Notes: generated from the sequence alone by a model not told the origin. A stretch of 46,341 nucleotides of DNA from an uncultured Rhodospira sp. (GCF_937138205.1 NZ_CAKZOT010000006.1:1-46341); one strand, 5' to 3'; shown: positions 30,916-41,817, counted from the first letter of the stretch. A program made the numbers and translations.

Positions 30916-31632
30916 GTGCGCCTCCCGCCCTCGGCCCACCGCCTTGCCCACGCGCTCCGCCGCCACGCCGCCTGGGCGCGCCGGCGGCCGATGGTGGCGG
31001 TCAGCCTGTGGGTGGCCGTCCTCAGTGCCGTGGCCATGGCCGGACTCGACCGGTCCCTGGCGCTGTGGCTGAAGGCGCAGGTTCAGGGCGAGTGGAAGGG
31101 CTTCTGGTCCGTGGTCACCGAGCTCGGCTCCGCCCTGTACTGGTACGTGCTGGGGCTGGCCGCATGGGGCTGGAGCCACGCCCGCAGCACCAGCGCCCTG
31201 ACCAACGCGACCTGGGCGCGCTGGCGCGATATCGCCCGCGCTTGGCTGGCGTTCCTGCTGGCCCTGGCGGCCACCGGCTTGGTGGTGACGGTGCTGAAGC
31301 ACCTGGTCGGCCGGCTGCGCCCGGTGAAGCTGTTCCGCGAGGAAGCGTACGGGTTCGACCCTCTGGCGTTCGAGGCGGCGGCGGCCAGTTTCCCCTCCGG
31401 GCACTCCCAGACCATCTGGGCGGCCATGACCATGCTGATGGTCATGTTCCCGCGCCACTGGCCGGCGTGGGTCGGCATCGGCGTGCTGGTGGCGTCGAGT
31501 CGCCTGTTCGTGACCGTGCACTTCCTGTCGGACGTGCTGGTGGGCAGCCTGATCGGCATCCTCGGTGCCCTGCTGGTCGCCCGCTGGGCGGCGCGGCGCG
31601 GCTGGACGCTGCGGATCGGCAAGGCGCGGTAG
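30916..31632 (+). CDS. PAP2-family membrane phosphatase
   Basis: The 238-aa integral membrane enzyme contains the three PAP2 motifs: KX6RP as KHLVGRLRP, the PSGH motif in SFPSGHSQTIW, and SRX5HX3D as SRLFVTVHFLSD. About six hydrophobic segments frame them. Such enzymes remove phosphate from lipid phosphates, including undecaprenyl diphosphate. No ATG fits well; GTG at 30916 (or TTG at 30910) begins just before the conserved part, and the longer frame from 30772 has no membrane-protein character. The start is therefore uncertain. Confidence 0.88.
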   Translation: MRLPPSAHRLAHALRRHAAWARRRPMVAVSLWVAVLSAVAMAGLDRSLALWLKAQVQGEWKGFWSVVTELGSALYWYVLGLAAWGWSHARSTSALTNATWARWRDIARAWLAFLLALAATGLVVTVLKHLVGRLRPVKLFREEAYGFDPLAFEAAAASFPSGHSQTIWAAMTMLMVMFPRHWPAWVGIGVLVASSRLFVTVHFLSDVLVGSLIGILGALLVARWAARRGWTLRIGKAR

Positions 31633-31686
31633 GCCCCCCGACCGGCCGAAACTGGTGCCGCCGACCAACGCGCCGCATCTATAATG

Positions 31687-31723
31687 CCGGCCGACGAATG
31701 AACTGACTTCATTCGTCGGCCGG
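31687..31723. repeat. 37-bp perfect palindrome, copy 2
   Basis: A 16-bp arm CCGGCCGACGAATGAA, loop CTGAC, then the exact complementary arm. It shares the loop and all but one stem pair with 2360-2396, and that pair is compensated. It lies between the PAP2 gene and polA. Confidence 0.9.
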
Positions 31724-31823
31724 TATGAGACCGACCCCTGGCCCCGGTCACGCCGGGCTTGATCCGAGACGCCGCGCCCGCGACGATCAGACCCGTCTTT
31801 CGCCCCGATCCACCGGACCACCG

Positions 31824-34625
31824 ATGACCGATCCCGACACCGCCGCCGCCGCCACCGCCCCCGACCGCCTGTTTCTGGTCGACGGTTCGGGCTACATCTT
31901 CCGCGCCTACCACAGCCTGCCGCCGATGACGCGGCCGGACGGCACGCCGGTGAATGCCGTCTACGGCTTCACCACCATGCTGATGAAACTGCTGGCCGAC
32001 ATGGACGCCGAGCGCGTGGCCGTCATCTTTGACAAGGGCCGACGCACCTTCCGCAACGACATTCACGAGGCTTACAAGGGCCACCGGCCGGAGGCGCCCG
32101 AGGATCTGGTGCCGCAGTTCCCGATCATCCGCGAGGCGGTGCGGGCCTTCAACGTCGCCTGCGTCGAGATGGAGGGCTTCGAGGCCGACGACCTGATCGC
32201 CACCTATGCCAAACAGGCGCGGGCGAAGGGCATCGACGTCACCATCGTGTCGTCCGACAAGGACCTGATGCAGCTCGTGCGCGACGGCGTGGCGCTGTTC
32301 GACCCAATGAAGAACCGTCCCATCGGTCCCAAACAAGTGCGCGAGAAGTTCGGCGTCGGCCCCGACCGGGTGGTCGACGTGCAGGCGCTGGCCGGCGATT
32401 CGTCCGACAACGTGCCGGGCGTGCCGGGCATCGGCGTCAAGACGGCGGCGCAGTTGATCGAGGAGTACGGCGACCTCGACTCCCTGCTGGCCCGCGCCGG
32501 GGAGATCAAACAGCCCAAGCGGCGCCAGCACCTGACCGAGTACGCCGACCAGGCGCGCCTGTCGCGCGACCTCGTGCTGTTGCGCGACGATGTGGATGTG
32601 CCGGAGCCGCTGGAGGGCTTCGACGTGCGCCAGCCCGACCCGGAGACCCTGCGCGCCTTTCTGGTGCAGAACGGCTTCAAGTCGGTGCTGGCGCGGATCG
32701 AGGGCGACCTGATCCCCAAGCCCGGCGACGGGTCTGGCGCGGCCGTCGATCCGGTGGCCGAGGCAACATCGGCCGAAGCCGCGTATGAGCTGGTCCAGGA
32801 CAGCGACGCGCTACGCCGCTGGGTGGCCGAGGCGCGCGAGGCCGGCGTGGTGGCCATCGACACCGAGACCGACGCCCTGTCGGCCATGCGCGGCGGGCTG
32901 GTGGGGATTTCCCTGGCCACGGCGCCGGGGCGGGCGTGCTACATCCCGCTGGCGCACACGGGCGGCGGCGAGGGCCAGCTTGACCTGGGCGGCACGGCGG
33001 AGACACCGCGCCAGATTGCCCTTGACGCCTGCGTGGCGGACCTGACGGACCTGCTGCGCAACCCCGGCGTCCTGAAGGTCGGGCACAACATCAAGTACGA
33101 CCTGCACGTGCTGGCCCGCGTCGGCCTGGAGGTCTCGCCCATCGACGACACCATGGTGCTGTCGTACGTGCTGGACGGGACACGGCTGGGCCAGGGCACG
33201 CACGGCCTGGACGACCTCGCCCAGCGCCACTTCGGGCACACCATGATCGCCTTCAAGGACGTGTGCGGCTCCGGCAAGAGCCAGATCACGTTCGACAAGG
33301 TCTCATTGGACACGGCCCTGGACTACGCCGCCGAGGACGCCGACTACACGCTGCGCCTGCACCGGCTGCTCAAGCCACGCCTGATCGACGAGCGCATGGT
33401 GGCGGTCTACGAGACCCTGGACCGGCCGATGGTGCCGCTGCTGACGGCCATGGAGCGCGCCGGGATCAAGGTGGACCCGGCGGTGCTGCGGGACCTGTCC
33501 AAGACCTTCGCCCACCGCATCGGCGACCTGGAGGACGAGGTTCACCGCCTGGCCGGCCATCCGTTCAACATCGGCTCGCCCAAGCAACTCGGCGAAGTGT
33601 TGTTCGACGAGATGGGCCTGCAGGCCGGCCGCAAGAGCAGCAAGACCGGCGCCAAATCCACCGGCGCCGACGTGCTGGAGGACCTGGCCGCCCAGGGCCA
33701 CGACCTGCCGGCGCGGGTGCTGGACTGGCGCCAGTTCTCCAAGCTCAAGAGCACCTACACCGATGCCCTGGTCGAGGACATCAACCCGGAGACGGGGCGC
33801 GTGCACACCACGTTCGGGCTGACGGGCACGTCGACGGGGCGGCTGTCCTCCAACGACCCGAACCTGCAGAACATCCCCATCCGCACCGAGGAGGGCCGGC
33901 GCATCCGCGAGGCCTTCGTCGCCGAGCCGGGGCACGTGCTGCTGTCGGCGGACTATTCGCAGATCGAACTGCGGCTGGTGGCCCACGTGGCCGACATCAA
34001 GGCGCTGAAGGAGGCCTTCCACCACGGCGCCGACATTCACGCCATCACCGCCAGCCGCATGTTCGGCCAGCCGGTCGAGGGCATGGACCCGATGCTGCGC
34101 CGCCGCGCCAAGGCCATCAACTTCGGCATCGTCTACGGCATTTCGGCGTTCGGGCTGGGCCGGCAGTTGTCGATCCCGCGCGGCGAGGCGCAACGGTTCA
34201 TCGACGCCTATTTCAAGGAATTCCCGGAGATCCTGGATTACATGGAGGCCACCAAGGCCGAGGCGCGAACCTATGGGTTTGTGCGCACCCTGTTCGGCCG
34301 CAAGTGCTGGGCGCCGGGGATCAACGACAAGAACCCCAACGCGCGCGGCCTGGCCGAACGCGCGGCCATCAACGCGCCCATCCAGGGGGGCGCGGCGGAC
34401 ATCATCAAGCGCGCCATGGTGAAACTGCCCGACGCCCTGGCCGAGGCGGGGCTGGCGGCGCGCCTGCTGCTGCAGGTTCACGACGAACTGATCCTGGAGG
34501 TGCCGGAGGGGGAGGCCGAGGCAACGGCGGGGTTGGTGCGGAAGGTCATGGAGAGCGCCGCGTCGCTCTCCGTGCCGCTGGTGGTGGATACGGGGGTGGC
34601 CGCGAATTGGGCCGGGGCGCATTGA
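31824..34625 (+). CDS. polA: DNA polymerase I
   Basis: This 933-aa enzyme repairs DNA and processes Okazaki fragments. The N-terminal 5'-3' exonuclease spans about residues 1-290 (LFLVDGSGYIFRAYHSLPPM, SSDKDLMQLV, AGDSSDNVPGVPGIGVKTA). The 3'-5' proofreading domain retains its acidic DED motif (VVAIDTETDALSAM near residue 345). The polymerase domain contains DYSQIELRLVAH near residue 709, RRRAKAINFGIVYGISAFGL and VHDELILEVP near residue 884. All functions appear intact. The ATG at 31824 matches the family start; the longer frame includes the palindrome. Confidence 0.97.
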   Translation: MTDPDTAAAATAPDRLFLVDGSGYIFRAYHSLPPMTRPDGTPVNAVYGFTTMLMKLLADMDAERVAVIFDKGRRTFRNDIHEAYKGHRPEAPEDLVPQFPIIREAVRAFNVACVEMEGFEADDLIATYAKQARAKGIDVTIVSSDKDLMQLVRDGVALFDPMKNRPIGPKQVREKFGVGPDRVVDVQALAGDSSDNVPGVPGIGVKTAAQLIEEYGDLDSLLARAGEIKQPKRRQHLTEYADQARLSRDLVLLRDDVDVPEPLEGFDVRQPDPETLRAFLVQNGFKSVLARIEGDLIPKPGDGSGAAVDPVAEATSAEAAYELVQDSDALRRWVAEAREAGVVAIDTETDALSAMRGGLVGISLATAPGRACYIPLAHTGGGEGQLDLGGTAETPRQIALDACVADLTDLLRNPGVLKVGHNIKYDLHVLARVGLEVSPIDDTMVLSYVLDGTRLGQGTHGLDDLAQRHFGHTMIAFKDVCGSGKSQITFDKVSLDTALDYAAEDADYTLRLHRLLKPRLIDERMVAVYETLDRPMVPLLTAMERAGIKVDPAVLRDLSKTFAHRIGDLEDEVHRLAGHPFNIGSPKQLGEVLFDEMGLQAGRKSSKTGAKSTGADVLEDLAAQGHDLPARVLDWRQFSKLKSTYTDALVEDINPETGRVHTTFGLTGTSTGRLSSNDPNLQNIPIRTEEGRRIREAFVAEPGHVLLSADYSQIELRLVAHVADIKALKEAFHHGADIHAITASRMFGQPVEGMDPMLRRRAKAINFGIVYGISAFGLGRQLSIPRGEAQRFIDAYFKEFPEILDYMEATKAEARTYGFVRTLFGRKCWAPGINDKNPNARGLAERAAINAPIQGGAADIIKRAMVKLPDALAEAGLAARLLLQVHDELILEVPEGEAEATAGLVRKVMESAASLSVPLVVDTGVAANWAGAH

Positions 34626-34632
34626 GAGTGTG

Positions 34633-34980
34633 TCAGTCCGCCGGTCTGTCGCCCAAAGCGTGCCGGAGCGTGGCCCGTACGGCATCGGCGTCATGGGATG
34701 ACACGGCGCCGATCCGCCGAACAATCAACACCGCGTCCAGGGTGAACAGCTTCAGACGAACGATGCACGGCACCGTTAGCCCCGCCGCCTGCCAGTTTGC
34801 CAACCGCACGTCGCTGGGCCACGGATGACCGGTGGCCGAGGTAATCATCGCCAAGATGGTCTGGTCGTGCGCGGAGTTGAAGGGAGCGGAGGACAGCACC
34901 AGCGCCGGGCGCCGTTTGGTGGCGGCGCGATCCGTGAAGGGAAACGGCACGACGACCACGTCGAACGGCTCAAAGGTCAC
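34633..34980 (-). CDS. MazF/PemK-type mRNA interferase toxin
   Basis: The 115-aa protein matches the PemK/MazF family: FDVVVVPFPFTDRAATKRRPALVLSSAPFNSAHDQTILAMIT, then TVPCIVRLKLFTLDAVLIVRRIGAVS. The RRPALV strand holds the catalytic Arg region. The family cleaves single-stranded RNA at short sequences. It overlaps the upstream AbrB-type gene by 11 bp and converges on polA. Confidence 0.92.
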   Translation of the reverse strand: MTFEPFDVVVVPFPFTDRAATKRRPALVLSSAPFNSAHDQTILAMITSATGHPWPSDVRLANWQAAGLTVPCIVRLKLFTLDAVLIVRRIGAVSSHDADAVRATLRHALGDRPAD

Positions 34981-35194
34981 GCCACGCCGCCTCGTCCTCG
35001 GTTGAGGCCCATTCGCTCAGCATGTCGGAGACACCGCACAGATACAGGTCGTCGCCCGGCACCTTGCGCAGCACGATCCGGTCCCCCTCGACCGAAAACA
35101 CGAGCGTGTCTCCGTCCCGCAGGCCCACGGCCTCGCGGATTGCCTTGGGAATGGTGGTGCGGCCACTGGCCGCGAGGCGGGCGTGTTCCATCAT
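34970..35194 (-). CDS. AbrB/MazE-type antitoxin
   Basis: The 74-aa protein contains the swapped-hairpin AbrB DNA-binding domain: ARLAASGRTTIPKAIREAVGLRDGDTLVFSVEGDRIVLRKV. The acidic C-terminus (MLSEWASTEDEAAWRDL) should wrap the toxin. The ATG at 35194 is preferred over 35212 because of GGACCGG upstream. It overlaps the toxin gene by 11 bp. Confidence 0.9.
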   Translation of the reverse strand: MMEHARLAASGRTTIPKAIREAVGLRDGDTLVFSVEGDRIVLRKVPGDDLYLCGVSDMLSEWASTEDEAAWRDL

Positions 35195-35325
35195 CACCGG
35201 TCCAGCGAGCATGTGTCTAAGAAGGTAGACGGAAGGCTTCCCCTCGGCAAGGACTTGGGGCGCAACCCGTCCACGATCCCGTTGACGGCAGCGCCCGACG
35301 GAAAGACCTTGTTCCGCGTCGCGCC

Positions 35326-35514
35326 TTGGCCACGCTGCGCGCGGAGCCTGACGTGGTGGCCGTCGCCCTGCTCCAGGTGACGGCGCCGGGCCGATCCGTG
35401 CGTGTCAACATCACCATGGACGAGGGTCTGCTGGCCCGCCTCGACATCGCCGCCGCGCGGCGCGGGGCCAGCCGATCCGGCCTGCTCGCCAAGTTGGTGG
35501 CGCGTGGTCTTTGA
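35326..35514 (+). pseudogene. hicB antitoxin C-terminal remnant
   Basis: The reading LRAEPDVVAVALLQV-APGRSVRVNITMDEGLLARLDIAAARRGASRSGLLAKLVARGL is the C-terminal ribbon-helix-helix half of HicB, which normally starts with a longer RNase-H-like domain. No HicA toxin and no N-terminal domain remain. It lies in the 35215-35628 gap between mazEF and ruvB. A short free-standing CopG-like protein is a less likely alternative. Confidence 0.65.
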
Positions 35515-35628
35515 TCCGCCCCACCACGGCGGGTGCGCATTGAGGGAAGGCTGCGCGCCGCGCGAGGTTGGTGCTATGGTCGCTGGCCTGCGCGACGCCC
35601 TGGGACCACGAACGGACGCCCGGCCCTG

Positions 35629-36711
35629 ATGACCCCGACCACCGCCCCCGACGACCCCGCCCCCGACCGCCTCGTTTCCGGCCATGCCCGGCCGGAGGAC
35701 GCGGGCGATGTTTCGTTGCGTCCCCGCACCTTTGATGACTTCATCGGCCAGCGGCTGGCCTGCGAGAACCTGCGGGTGTTCGTCCAGGCGGCGCGCGGGC
35801 GCGGCGACGCCATGGACCACGTGCTGCTGCACGGCCCGCCGGGCCTGGGCAAGACCACGCTGGCGCAGATCATCGCCCGCGAGTTGGGCGTCGGCTTCCG
35901 CGCCACCGCCGGGCCGATGATCGCCAAGGCCGGGGATCTGGCCGCCATCCTGACCAACCTGGACCAGGGCGACGTCCTGTTCATCGACGAAATCCACCGC
36001 CTCAATCCCGCCATAGAGGAAGTGTTGTATCCGGCGATGGAGGACTTCCAGCTCGACCTGATCATCGGCGAGGGGCCGGCGGCCCGGTCGGTGCGGATCG
36101 ACCTGAAGCCCTTCACCCTGGTGGGCGCGACCACCCGCTCCGGGCTGCTGACCACGCCCCTGCGGGACCGCTTCGGTATTCCGGTGCGCCTGAACTTCTA
36201 CGATCCCGAGGACCTGGAGGTGATCGTGCGCCGTGGCGCCGAGAAGCTGGGCCTGAGTCTCACCCCGGACGGCGCGCGCGAGATCGCCACCCGCGCACGC
36301 GGCACCCCGCGCGTGGCCGGGCGCCTGCTGCGCCGCGTGCGCGACTTCGCCGCCGTGGCCGGCCGCGCCCGGGTGGACCGCGTGGCCACCGACGCCGCGC
36401 TGCAACGGCTGGAGGTGGACGCGCTCGGCCTGGACGCCATGGACCGGCGCTACCTGGACTGCATCGTGCGCCACCACGGCGGCGGGCCGGTCGGCGTCGA
36501 GACCCTGGCCGCCGCCTTGTCCGAGGCGCGGGATACCCTGGAAGAGGTGATCGAGCCGTTCCTGATCCAGCAGGGCCTGATCCAGCGCACCCCGCGCGGC
36601 CGCCTCGTCAGCGACGGCGGCTATCGCCACCTGGGCCAGAGCCCGCCGCCGCGCCGCGACGCGCGGCAACCCGATCTGCTGGACGACGCGGGGGAGGACA
36701 CGGCGCCGTGA
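35629..36711 (+). CDS. ruvB: Holliday junction branch-migration ATPase
   Basis: The 360-aa AAA+ motor drives Holliday-junction migration with RuvA. Walker A is [13 protein letters not shown], Walker B is [16 protein letters not shown], and sensor/arginine parts follow in [18 protein letters not shown]. The C-terminal winged helix is present ([23 protein letters not shown]). The ATG at 35629 starts the family sequence after a Pro/Asp-rich extension. It overlaps ybgC by GTGA. ruvA and ruvC are not in the window. Confidence 0.97.
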   Translation: MTPTTAPDDPAPDRLVSGHARPEDAGDVSLRPRTFDDFIGQRLACENLRVFVQAARGRGDAMDHVLLHGPPGLGKTTLAQIIARELGVGFRATAGPMIAKAGDLAAILTNLDQGDVLFIDEIHRLNPAIEEVLYPAMEDFQLDLIIGEGPAARSVRIDLKPFTLVGATTRSGLLTTPLRDRFGIPVRLNFYDPEDLEVIVRRGAEKLGLSLTPDGAREIATRARGTPRVAGRLLRRVRDFAAVAGRARVDRVATDAALQRLEVDALGLDAMDRRYLDCIVRHHGGGPVGVETLAAALSEARDTLEEVIEPFLIQQGLIQRTPRGRLVSDGGYRHLGQSPPPRRDARQPDLLDDAGEDTAP

Positions 36712-37217
36712 CCGCCATCGCCATGCAAAACGATCCACAGCCGCACACGGGCGTCATCGTTGGCGGCCTGCATGTCTTTCCCGTGCGCGTGTACTACGAG
36801 GACACGGACGCCGGCGGCATCGTCTACCACGCCGGCTATTTCCGCTTCGCCGAGCGGGCGCGCACCGAGATGATGCGCCACTTCGGCCTGGGCCATCAGG
36901 ACCTGATGGTCGAATCCGGGGTCGCCTTCGCCGTCGCCCATTGCGAGGCGACGTTTCACCGCCCGGCGCTGCTGGACGACCTGTTGATGGTCGAAACCCG
37001 CCTGACGGAGGTGGGCGGCGCCACCATGCGGCTGACGCAGGATATCCGCCGCGATGCCCAGCGCCTCGTGGACGTTCGGCTGCGGCTGGCCATGGTCACC
37101 GGGCAGGGCCGGCCCGGCCGCATTCCGGAAGGCTTGCGCCGGGCGTTGCGGACCCATATGACGAGCCGGCCGCTCAACCACCCCCATCCCCCCGGGGACG
37201 ACCCCCCGGATTCGTGA
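36708..37217 (+). CDS. ybgC: Tol-Pal-associated acyl-CoA thioesterase YbgC
   Basis: This 169-aa hot-dog-fold enzyme has the YbgC signature [36 protein letters not shown], with the catalytic Asp in [14 protein letters not shown]. It acts on acyl-CoA or acyl-ACP. It starts at the GTG overlapping the ruvB stop; an ATG at 36723 would also keep the domain. It lies 10 bp before tolQ. Confidence 0.94.
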   Translation: MTAIAMQNDPQPHTGVIVGGLHVFPVRVYYEDTDAGGIVYHAGYFRFAERARTEMMRHFGLGHQDLMVESGVAFAVAHCEATFHRPALLDDLLMVETRLTEVGGATMRLTQDIRRDAQRLVDVRLRLAMVTGQGRPGRIPEGLRRALRTHMTSRPLNHPHPPGDDPPDS

Positions 37218-37227
37218 CGGACGGACC

Positions 37228-38163
<936 letters not shown>

Positions 38164-38227
38164 GACCAACCCGACCGCGAACGACCCCGAGAGACCCGAA
38201 AGACCCGAAAGAAAGGACTCCATCGCC

Positions 38228-38722
38228 ATGGGGGCCAGCCTGCAACCCCGAAGCGGCGGCGGAGGGCGCCGCCGCCGCCAGCCGATGAGCGAGATCAACG
38301 TCACGCCGATGGTCGACGTGATGCTGGTGTTGCTGGTCATCTTCATGGTGACGGCGCCGCTGCTGGTGACCGGCGTCGACGTGGAACTGCCGCGCGCCTC
38401 CAGCCCCAGCCTGGACCAGGACAACACCGCCCTGACGGTGACGGTGCAGGGCGACGGGCGCGTCTTCCTCAACCAGACGGAGGTCCCGCTGGACGCCCTG
38501 GGCGCCCGCATGGACGCCATCACCGGCGCCAACCCGGAGGCCCGCGTCTACGTGCGCGGCGACGAGGGCGTGGCCTATGGCCGCGTCATGGCCGCCATGG
38601 GCACGCTGTACGACGCCGGTTATCGCCGGGTGGCGCTGATCACGCGGCCGCCGGGCGGGGGCACGGCCGGCGGGCGGGCCCCCAGCGCGCCCCCCAGCGC
38701 GTCCCCCAGCGCACCCCAATGA
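38228..38722 (+). CDS. tolR: TolR inner-membrane protein
   Basis: The 164-aa ExbD-family protein has one membrane helix after a short basic start (RRRRQPMSEINVTPMVDVMLVLLVIFMVTAPLL). The conserved Asp in MVDVML carries protons. The C-terminal periplasmic domain follows, and the last 25 residues are low-complexity repeats (APSAPPSASPSAPQ). It is 64 bp from tolQ. Confidence 0.95.
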   Translation: MGASLQPRSGGGGRRRRQPMSEINVTPMVDVMLVLLVIFMVTAPLLVTGVDVELPRASSPSLDQDNTALTVTVQGDGRVFLNQTEVPLDALGARMDAITGANPEARVYVRGDEGVAYGRVMAAMGTLYDAGYRRVALITRPPGGGTAGGRAPSAPPSASPSAPQ

Positions 38723-38749
38723 CGGCCGCGCGGATCGGGTGAGTCCATC

Positions 38750-39727
38750 ATGTCCCGGGGTTTGCTGATCTCCGTTGTGATGCATGTGGCGATCATCCTG
38801 ATCGCCTGGCTGGGGCTGCCCCGAGTGCTGCGCGAACCGCCGGAGCGCCAGCCGCTGCTGGTGGAACTGGTGGAGATCGGCGAGGAAACGACGTCGGTCA
38901 CCCCGGAGCCGACGCCGCCGACCCCCGAGCCGGAGCCCGAGCCCGAGCCTGAACCCGAACCACCACCTCCGCCCGAGGCGCCGCCACCGCCTCCCGCGCC
39001 CGAGCCCGAACCTGTGCCCGAACCGGAGCCAGAGCCTGAACCGGAGCCTACGCCACCGGAACCGGAACCGGCGCCCCCGTCGCCTGAGCCCGAACCGGAA
39101 CCCGAGCCCGAGCCGGAGCCGGAGCCTGAACCTGAACCGGAGCCGGAGCCCGAACCGGAACCCGAGCCGGAACCGGAGCCGGAGCCTGAACCTGAACCGG
39201 AGCCGGAGCAGGTCGCCGCGCCGCAGCCGCCCGTGCCGGACGCCAAGCCGGTCGCCCCGCCGCGCCCGGAGCGTCCGGCGCCGCAGACCGCCGCGCGGCC
39301 GGACCCGGTGCCGGCGGAGGACAGTTCCGACGCCGTGGTGGATTCGATGCTGCGCGACCTGCTCGGCGACTCCGCGCCGGCCCCGGCCTCGAACACCGGC
39401 GGACGCCTGTCCGACCGGCAGACCATGACGCAGCTTGACGCCTACAAGAAGCGCATCGCCGACCACGTGCGCGCCAACTGGCGCTTCAACCCGGGAGGCC
39501 GCGACGTGCTCACCATGTCGGTCGAGATCCGCGTGCGGGTGCAGCCGGACGGGACCGTGGTGGGCGTGCAGATCCTGGGCGGCAGCGGTGCCTATGGCAG
39601 CGATCCGTTTTTCACCGCGTTCGCCGAGTCGGCCCGGCGGGCGGTGCAGATGTCCAGCCCGCTGCCCATCCCGCGCGAGTTCTATAACTACTTCAACGAC
39701 TTCACGTTTGTGTTCACACCGCAGTAG
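38750..39727 (+). CDS. tolA: TolA-like periplasm-spanning protein
   Basis: This 325-aa protein has an N-terminal membrane anchor ([23 protein letters not shown]), a long Glu-Pro repeat (about residues 55-155) that acts as a rigid spacer across the periplasm, and a TonB/TolA-like C-terminal domain ([19 protein letters not shown], then [19 protein letters not shown]). It couples the TolQR motor to TolB and Pal. tolB and pal would be expected next, but dead transposon sequence follows the gene. Confidence 0.92.
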   Translation: MSRGLLISVVMHVAIILIAWLGLPRVLREPPERQPLLVELVEIGEETTSVTPEPTPPTPEPEPEPEPEPEPPPPPEAPPPPPAPEPEPVPEPEPEPEPEPTPPEPEPAPPSPEPEPEPEPEPEPEPEPEPEPEPEPEPEPEPEPEPEPEPEPEQVAAPQPPVPDAKPVAPPRPERPAPQTAARPDPVPAEDSSDAVVDSMLRDLLGDSAPAPASNTGGRLSDRQTMTQLDAYKKRIADHVRANWRFNPGGRDVLTMSVEIRVRVQPDGTVVGVQILGGSGAYGSDPFFTAFAESARRAVQMSSPLPIPREFYNYFNDFTFVFTPQ

Positions 39728-39842
39728 GGCGGTGCCGAATGGACGGTCGTGATTCTCGAGGCTGAATAGTGCGGTGCTAAACAATGCGCTCAAAAGCGAT
39801 TCTTCGCTTGGCTAATGCGTGGTGGCGCGGTGCCATAGTGGC

Positions 39843-40679
39843 ATGTTCGTGCGCGAGAAGACCATAAACGGGTACACCTGCCACTATCTCGCGTAGAACG
39901 TGGGAGAGGGAAAGCGCACGCGTCAACGGACCATCTAGAACCTGGGCCGCAAGGACGCCGTGCTGGCCAACCGCGATCTGGACCGCCTGCTGGCCTCCAT
40001 CGGCCGGGTCTCGGAACGCGCCGCGATCCTGTGGCGCATCGAGGTGGGCGATAGTTCCGGGCTGCGATGCCGACGCATCGGCCCGCCGCTGCTGTTCGGC
40101 CGCCTGTGGGAGGAGATCGGCTGCCGGGCGGTGATCGAAGACGCCCTGGCCTCGCGCGGGTTCGAGGCCCGGGTCGAACGCGCCGTGTTCACCGCCGTTC
40201 TGCACCGGATCATGGTGTCCGGCTCGGACCGGGCCTGTGAGCAGTGGATGGACGACACCGACATCCCGGGCGTAGGCGGGCTGGCCCTGCATCACGTCTA
40301 CCGCGCCGTGGCCTGGCTGGGCAAGGCGCTGCCCGATGACCGCCAGGCCATCGTCGAGGGTCTGGAGAAGCAACTGGCCAGGGGCGACAAGGCGCTGGTC
40401 GGCAGCGCGGGCTAACGGCGGTATCTACGCAAGCCCCGACGCCAGGGCAAGGACGGTCCGGAGGAGACCAGGGGGCCCGTCTTCGAGATCGATGCCGGCA
40501 CGCTGGCCGACGAGGTTCGCTATGGCGGCCTCTTCGTGCTGCGCACCAATGCCCGCCTCTCTCCGGTCCAGGCCATGATGCGGTATCGCGATCTGCTCCA
40601 GATCGAGACCGTGTTTCGCACCGCCAAGGCGCTGATGCACACCCGACCCAGCCATCATTCCTCCGACGCCACCACCTGA
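39843..40679 (+). pseudogene. Dead IS1634/IS4-type transposase
   Basis: One reading frame begins MFVREKTINGYTCHYLA and runs to RYRDLLQIETVFRTAKALMHTRPSHHSSDATT, typical of IS1634 transposases. It is broken by three in-frame stops (TAG at 39894, TAG at 39936, TAA at 40413). The core between about 40430 and 40480 is shortened, since family members have about 550 codons against 278 here. It interrupts the expected tolA-tolB-pal order. Confidence 0.9.
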
Positions 40680-40913
40680 GCCCTGGAAACGACCCGCCAA
40701 AGCCGAAGAGCGCGCGCCTGACAGGTGCGGGCGCGGCCCATATGCGCTAGCATTGGATTTCTGGCGGCAGAACGCGCGTCCGACCGTCTCACGGCGATCG
40801 TCGATCGCCCGCACCGGTTGTTTCGTTGATCAAGAGGATGTGACGACGCGTGGCGTCGCGTGTCGTTGGCTCGTGTTATGGGCGGGGGAGTCCGCTGCCT
40901 GCGGGAGGAAGCC

Positions 40914-41741
40914 ATGCCGACTCGTTTTGCCGAAATGCGCACCAATGACGGCTTTGACGGCCGGGCCACGCCGCCCTGGCAGATGGTGCCGCTCAATGGC
41001 ACCAAGACCGTCAAGCTGATGGACGGCCGGGGGCTGACCGTGACCTCCAGCAACCCGCCGATCGCCTCCGTGGAAGAGGTGCCCATGTGCTTCGCCGACG
41101 GCCATCGCGAGTTCCGCATTCGCGGCCGCCGGGTGGGGACCACCAGCATCCTCGCGAAACAGGGCGGCACGTTGCGGGCGCGCCTCGATATCGCCGTCAA
41201 GCGCAAGAAGACCGTGACGGTCGCCTTCAACTTCGTCAGTGACACCGCCGGACACAGGACCTCGCGCGGCACGAACGCTGTCGATGGCTGGGTGCGCACC
41301 ATGAACGGCATCTTCACGCCCCAGATCAATGTCGAAATCACGAAGAAGAGCGTGCGGACCGTCCGGGTCAACAAGAACCTGGGTTCGGTGATCCGCTTCT
41401 CCAGCCATCTGCCCGGCGTCTCGGCCGCCCACCATGAATGGGACGACGTTATCGCCTTGCGCGACAACTCGGCCGACTTCAATTTCTTTTTGGTTTGGGA
41501 ATACGAACAGGACGCCACCCCGGGCACCGACAACGCCGATGCCGGCGCCCTGGGGGCCAACTGCCTTTTCGAGGACGCGGCCGGCGCCGAGGTGGCCGAG
41601 ACCATGGCGCACGAGACCGGGCACTTCCTGGGCGAGAGCGACTACTACAACGCCGCCGACCGGCCCTTCCTCATGTACGGGTATACCGACTCACGCGGCC
41701 GCAAGATCCCGAAGGCCCATGCCAATACCATGAACCCGTAG
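40914..41741 (+). CDS. Zincin-fold metallopeptidase with N-terminal beta domain
   Basis: The 275-aa protein has a metzincin-type zinc motif HETGHFLGESD (His233, Glu234, His237, Gly240, Asp243), that is HEXXHXXGXXD with Asp as third ligand, as in snapalysin-like enzymes. PFLMYGYT downstream could be the Met-turn. The N-terminal part (residues 15-100) looks like a bacterial Ig-like domain (VPLNGTKTVKLMDGRGLTVTSSNPPIASVEE...GTTSILAKQGGTLRARLDIAV). No clear signal peptide is seen. GGGAGGAA lies just before the ATG. It follows a dead transposase. The family cannot be named precisely. Confidence 0.75.
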   Translation: MPTRFAEMRTNDGFDGRATPPWQMVPLNGTKTVKLMDGRGLTVTSSNPPIASVEEVPMCFADGHREFRIRGRRVGTTSILAKQGGTLRARLDIAVKRKKTVTVAFNFVSDTAGHRTSRGTNAVDGWVRTMNGIFTPQINVEITKKSVRTVRVNKNLGSVIRFSSHLPGVSAAHHEWDDVIALRDNSADFNFFLVWEYEQDATPGTDNADAGALGANCLFEDAAGAEVAETMAHETGHFLGESDYYNAADRPFLMYGYTDSRGRKIPKAHANTMNP

Positions 41742-41817
41742 TGGGGCGCCGGGCGCCGGTCTAGTCCGATCCAGCCCCGGAACGCCCTGTTTTTCCAACG
41801 GGTTAGAGGGATGTGCC

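Noticed and set aside
38930-39210. Minus-strand glycine/serine repeat protein opposite tolA
   Set aside because: The repeated pattern is only the complement of the Glu-Pro repeat in tolA; no start signal or family supports a gene there.
39728-39842. Inverted-repeat ends of the dead IS1634-type element
   Set aside because: GCGGTGC words recur at 39728, 39770 and 39826, but no matching right end was found near 40680, so boundaries are not defined.
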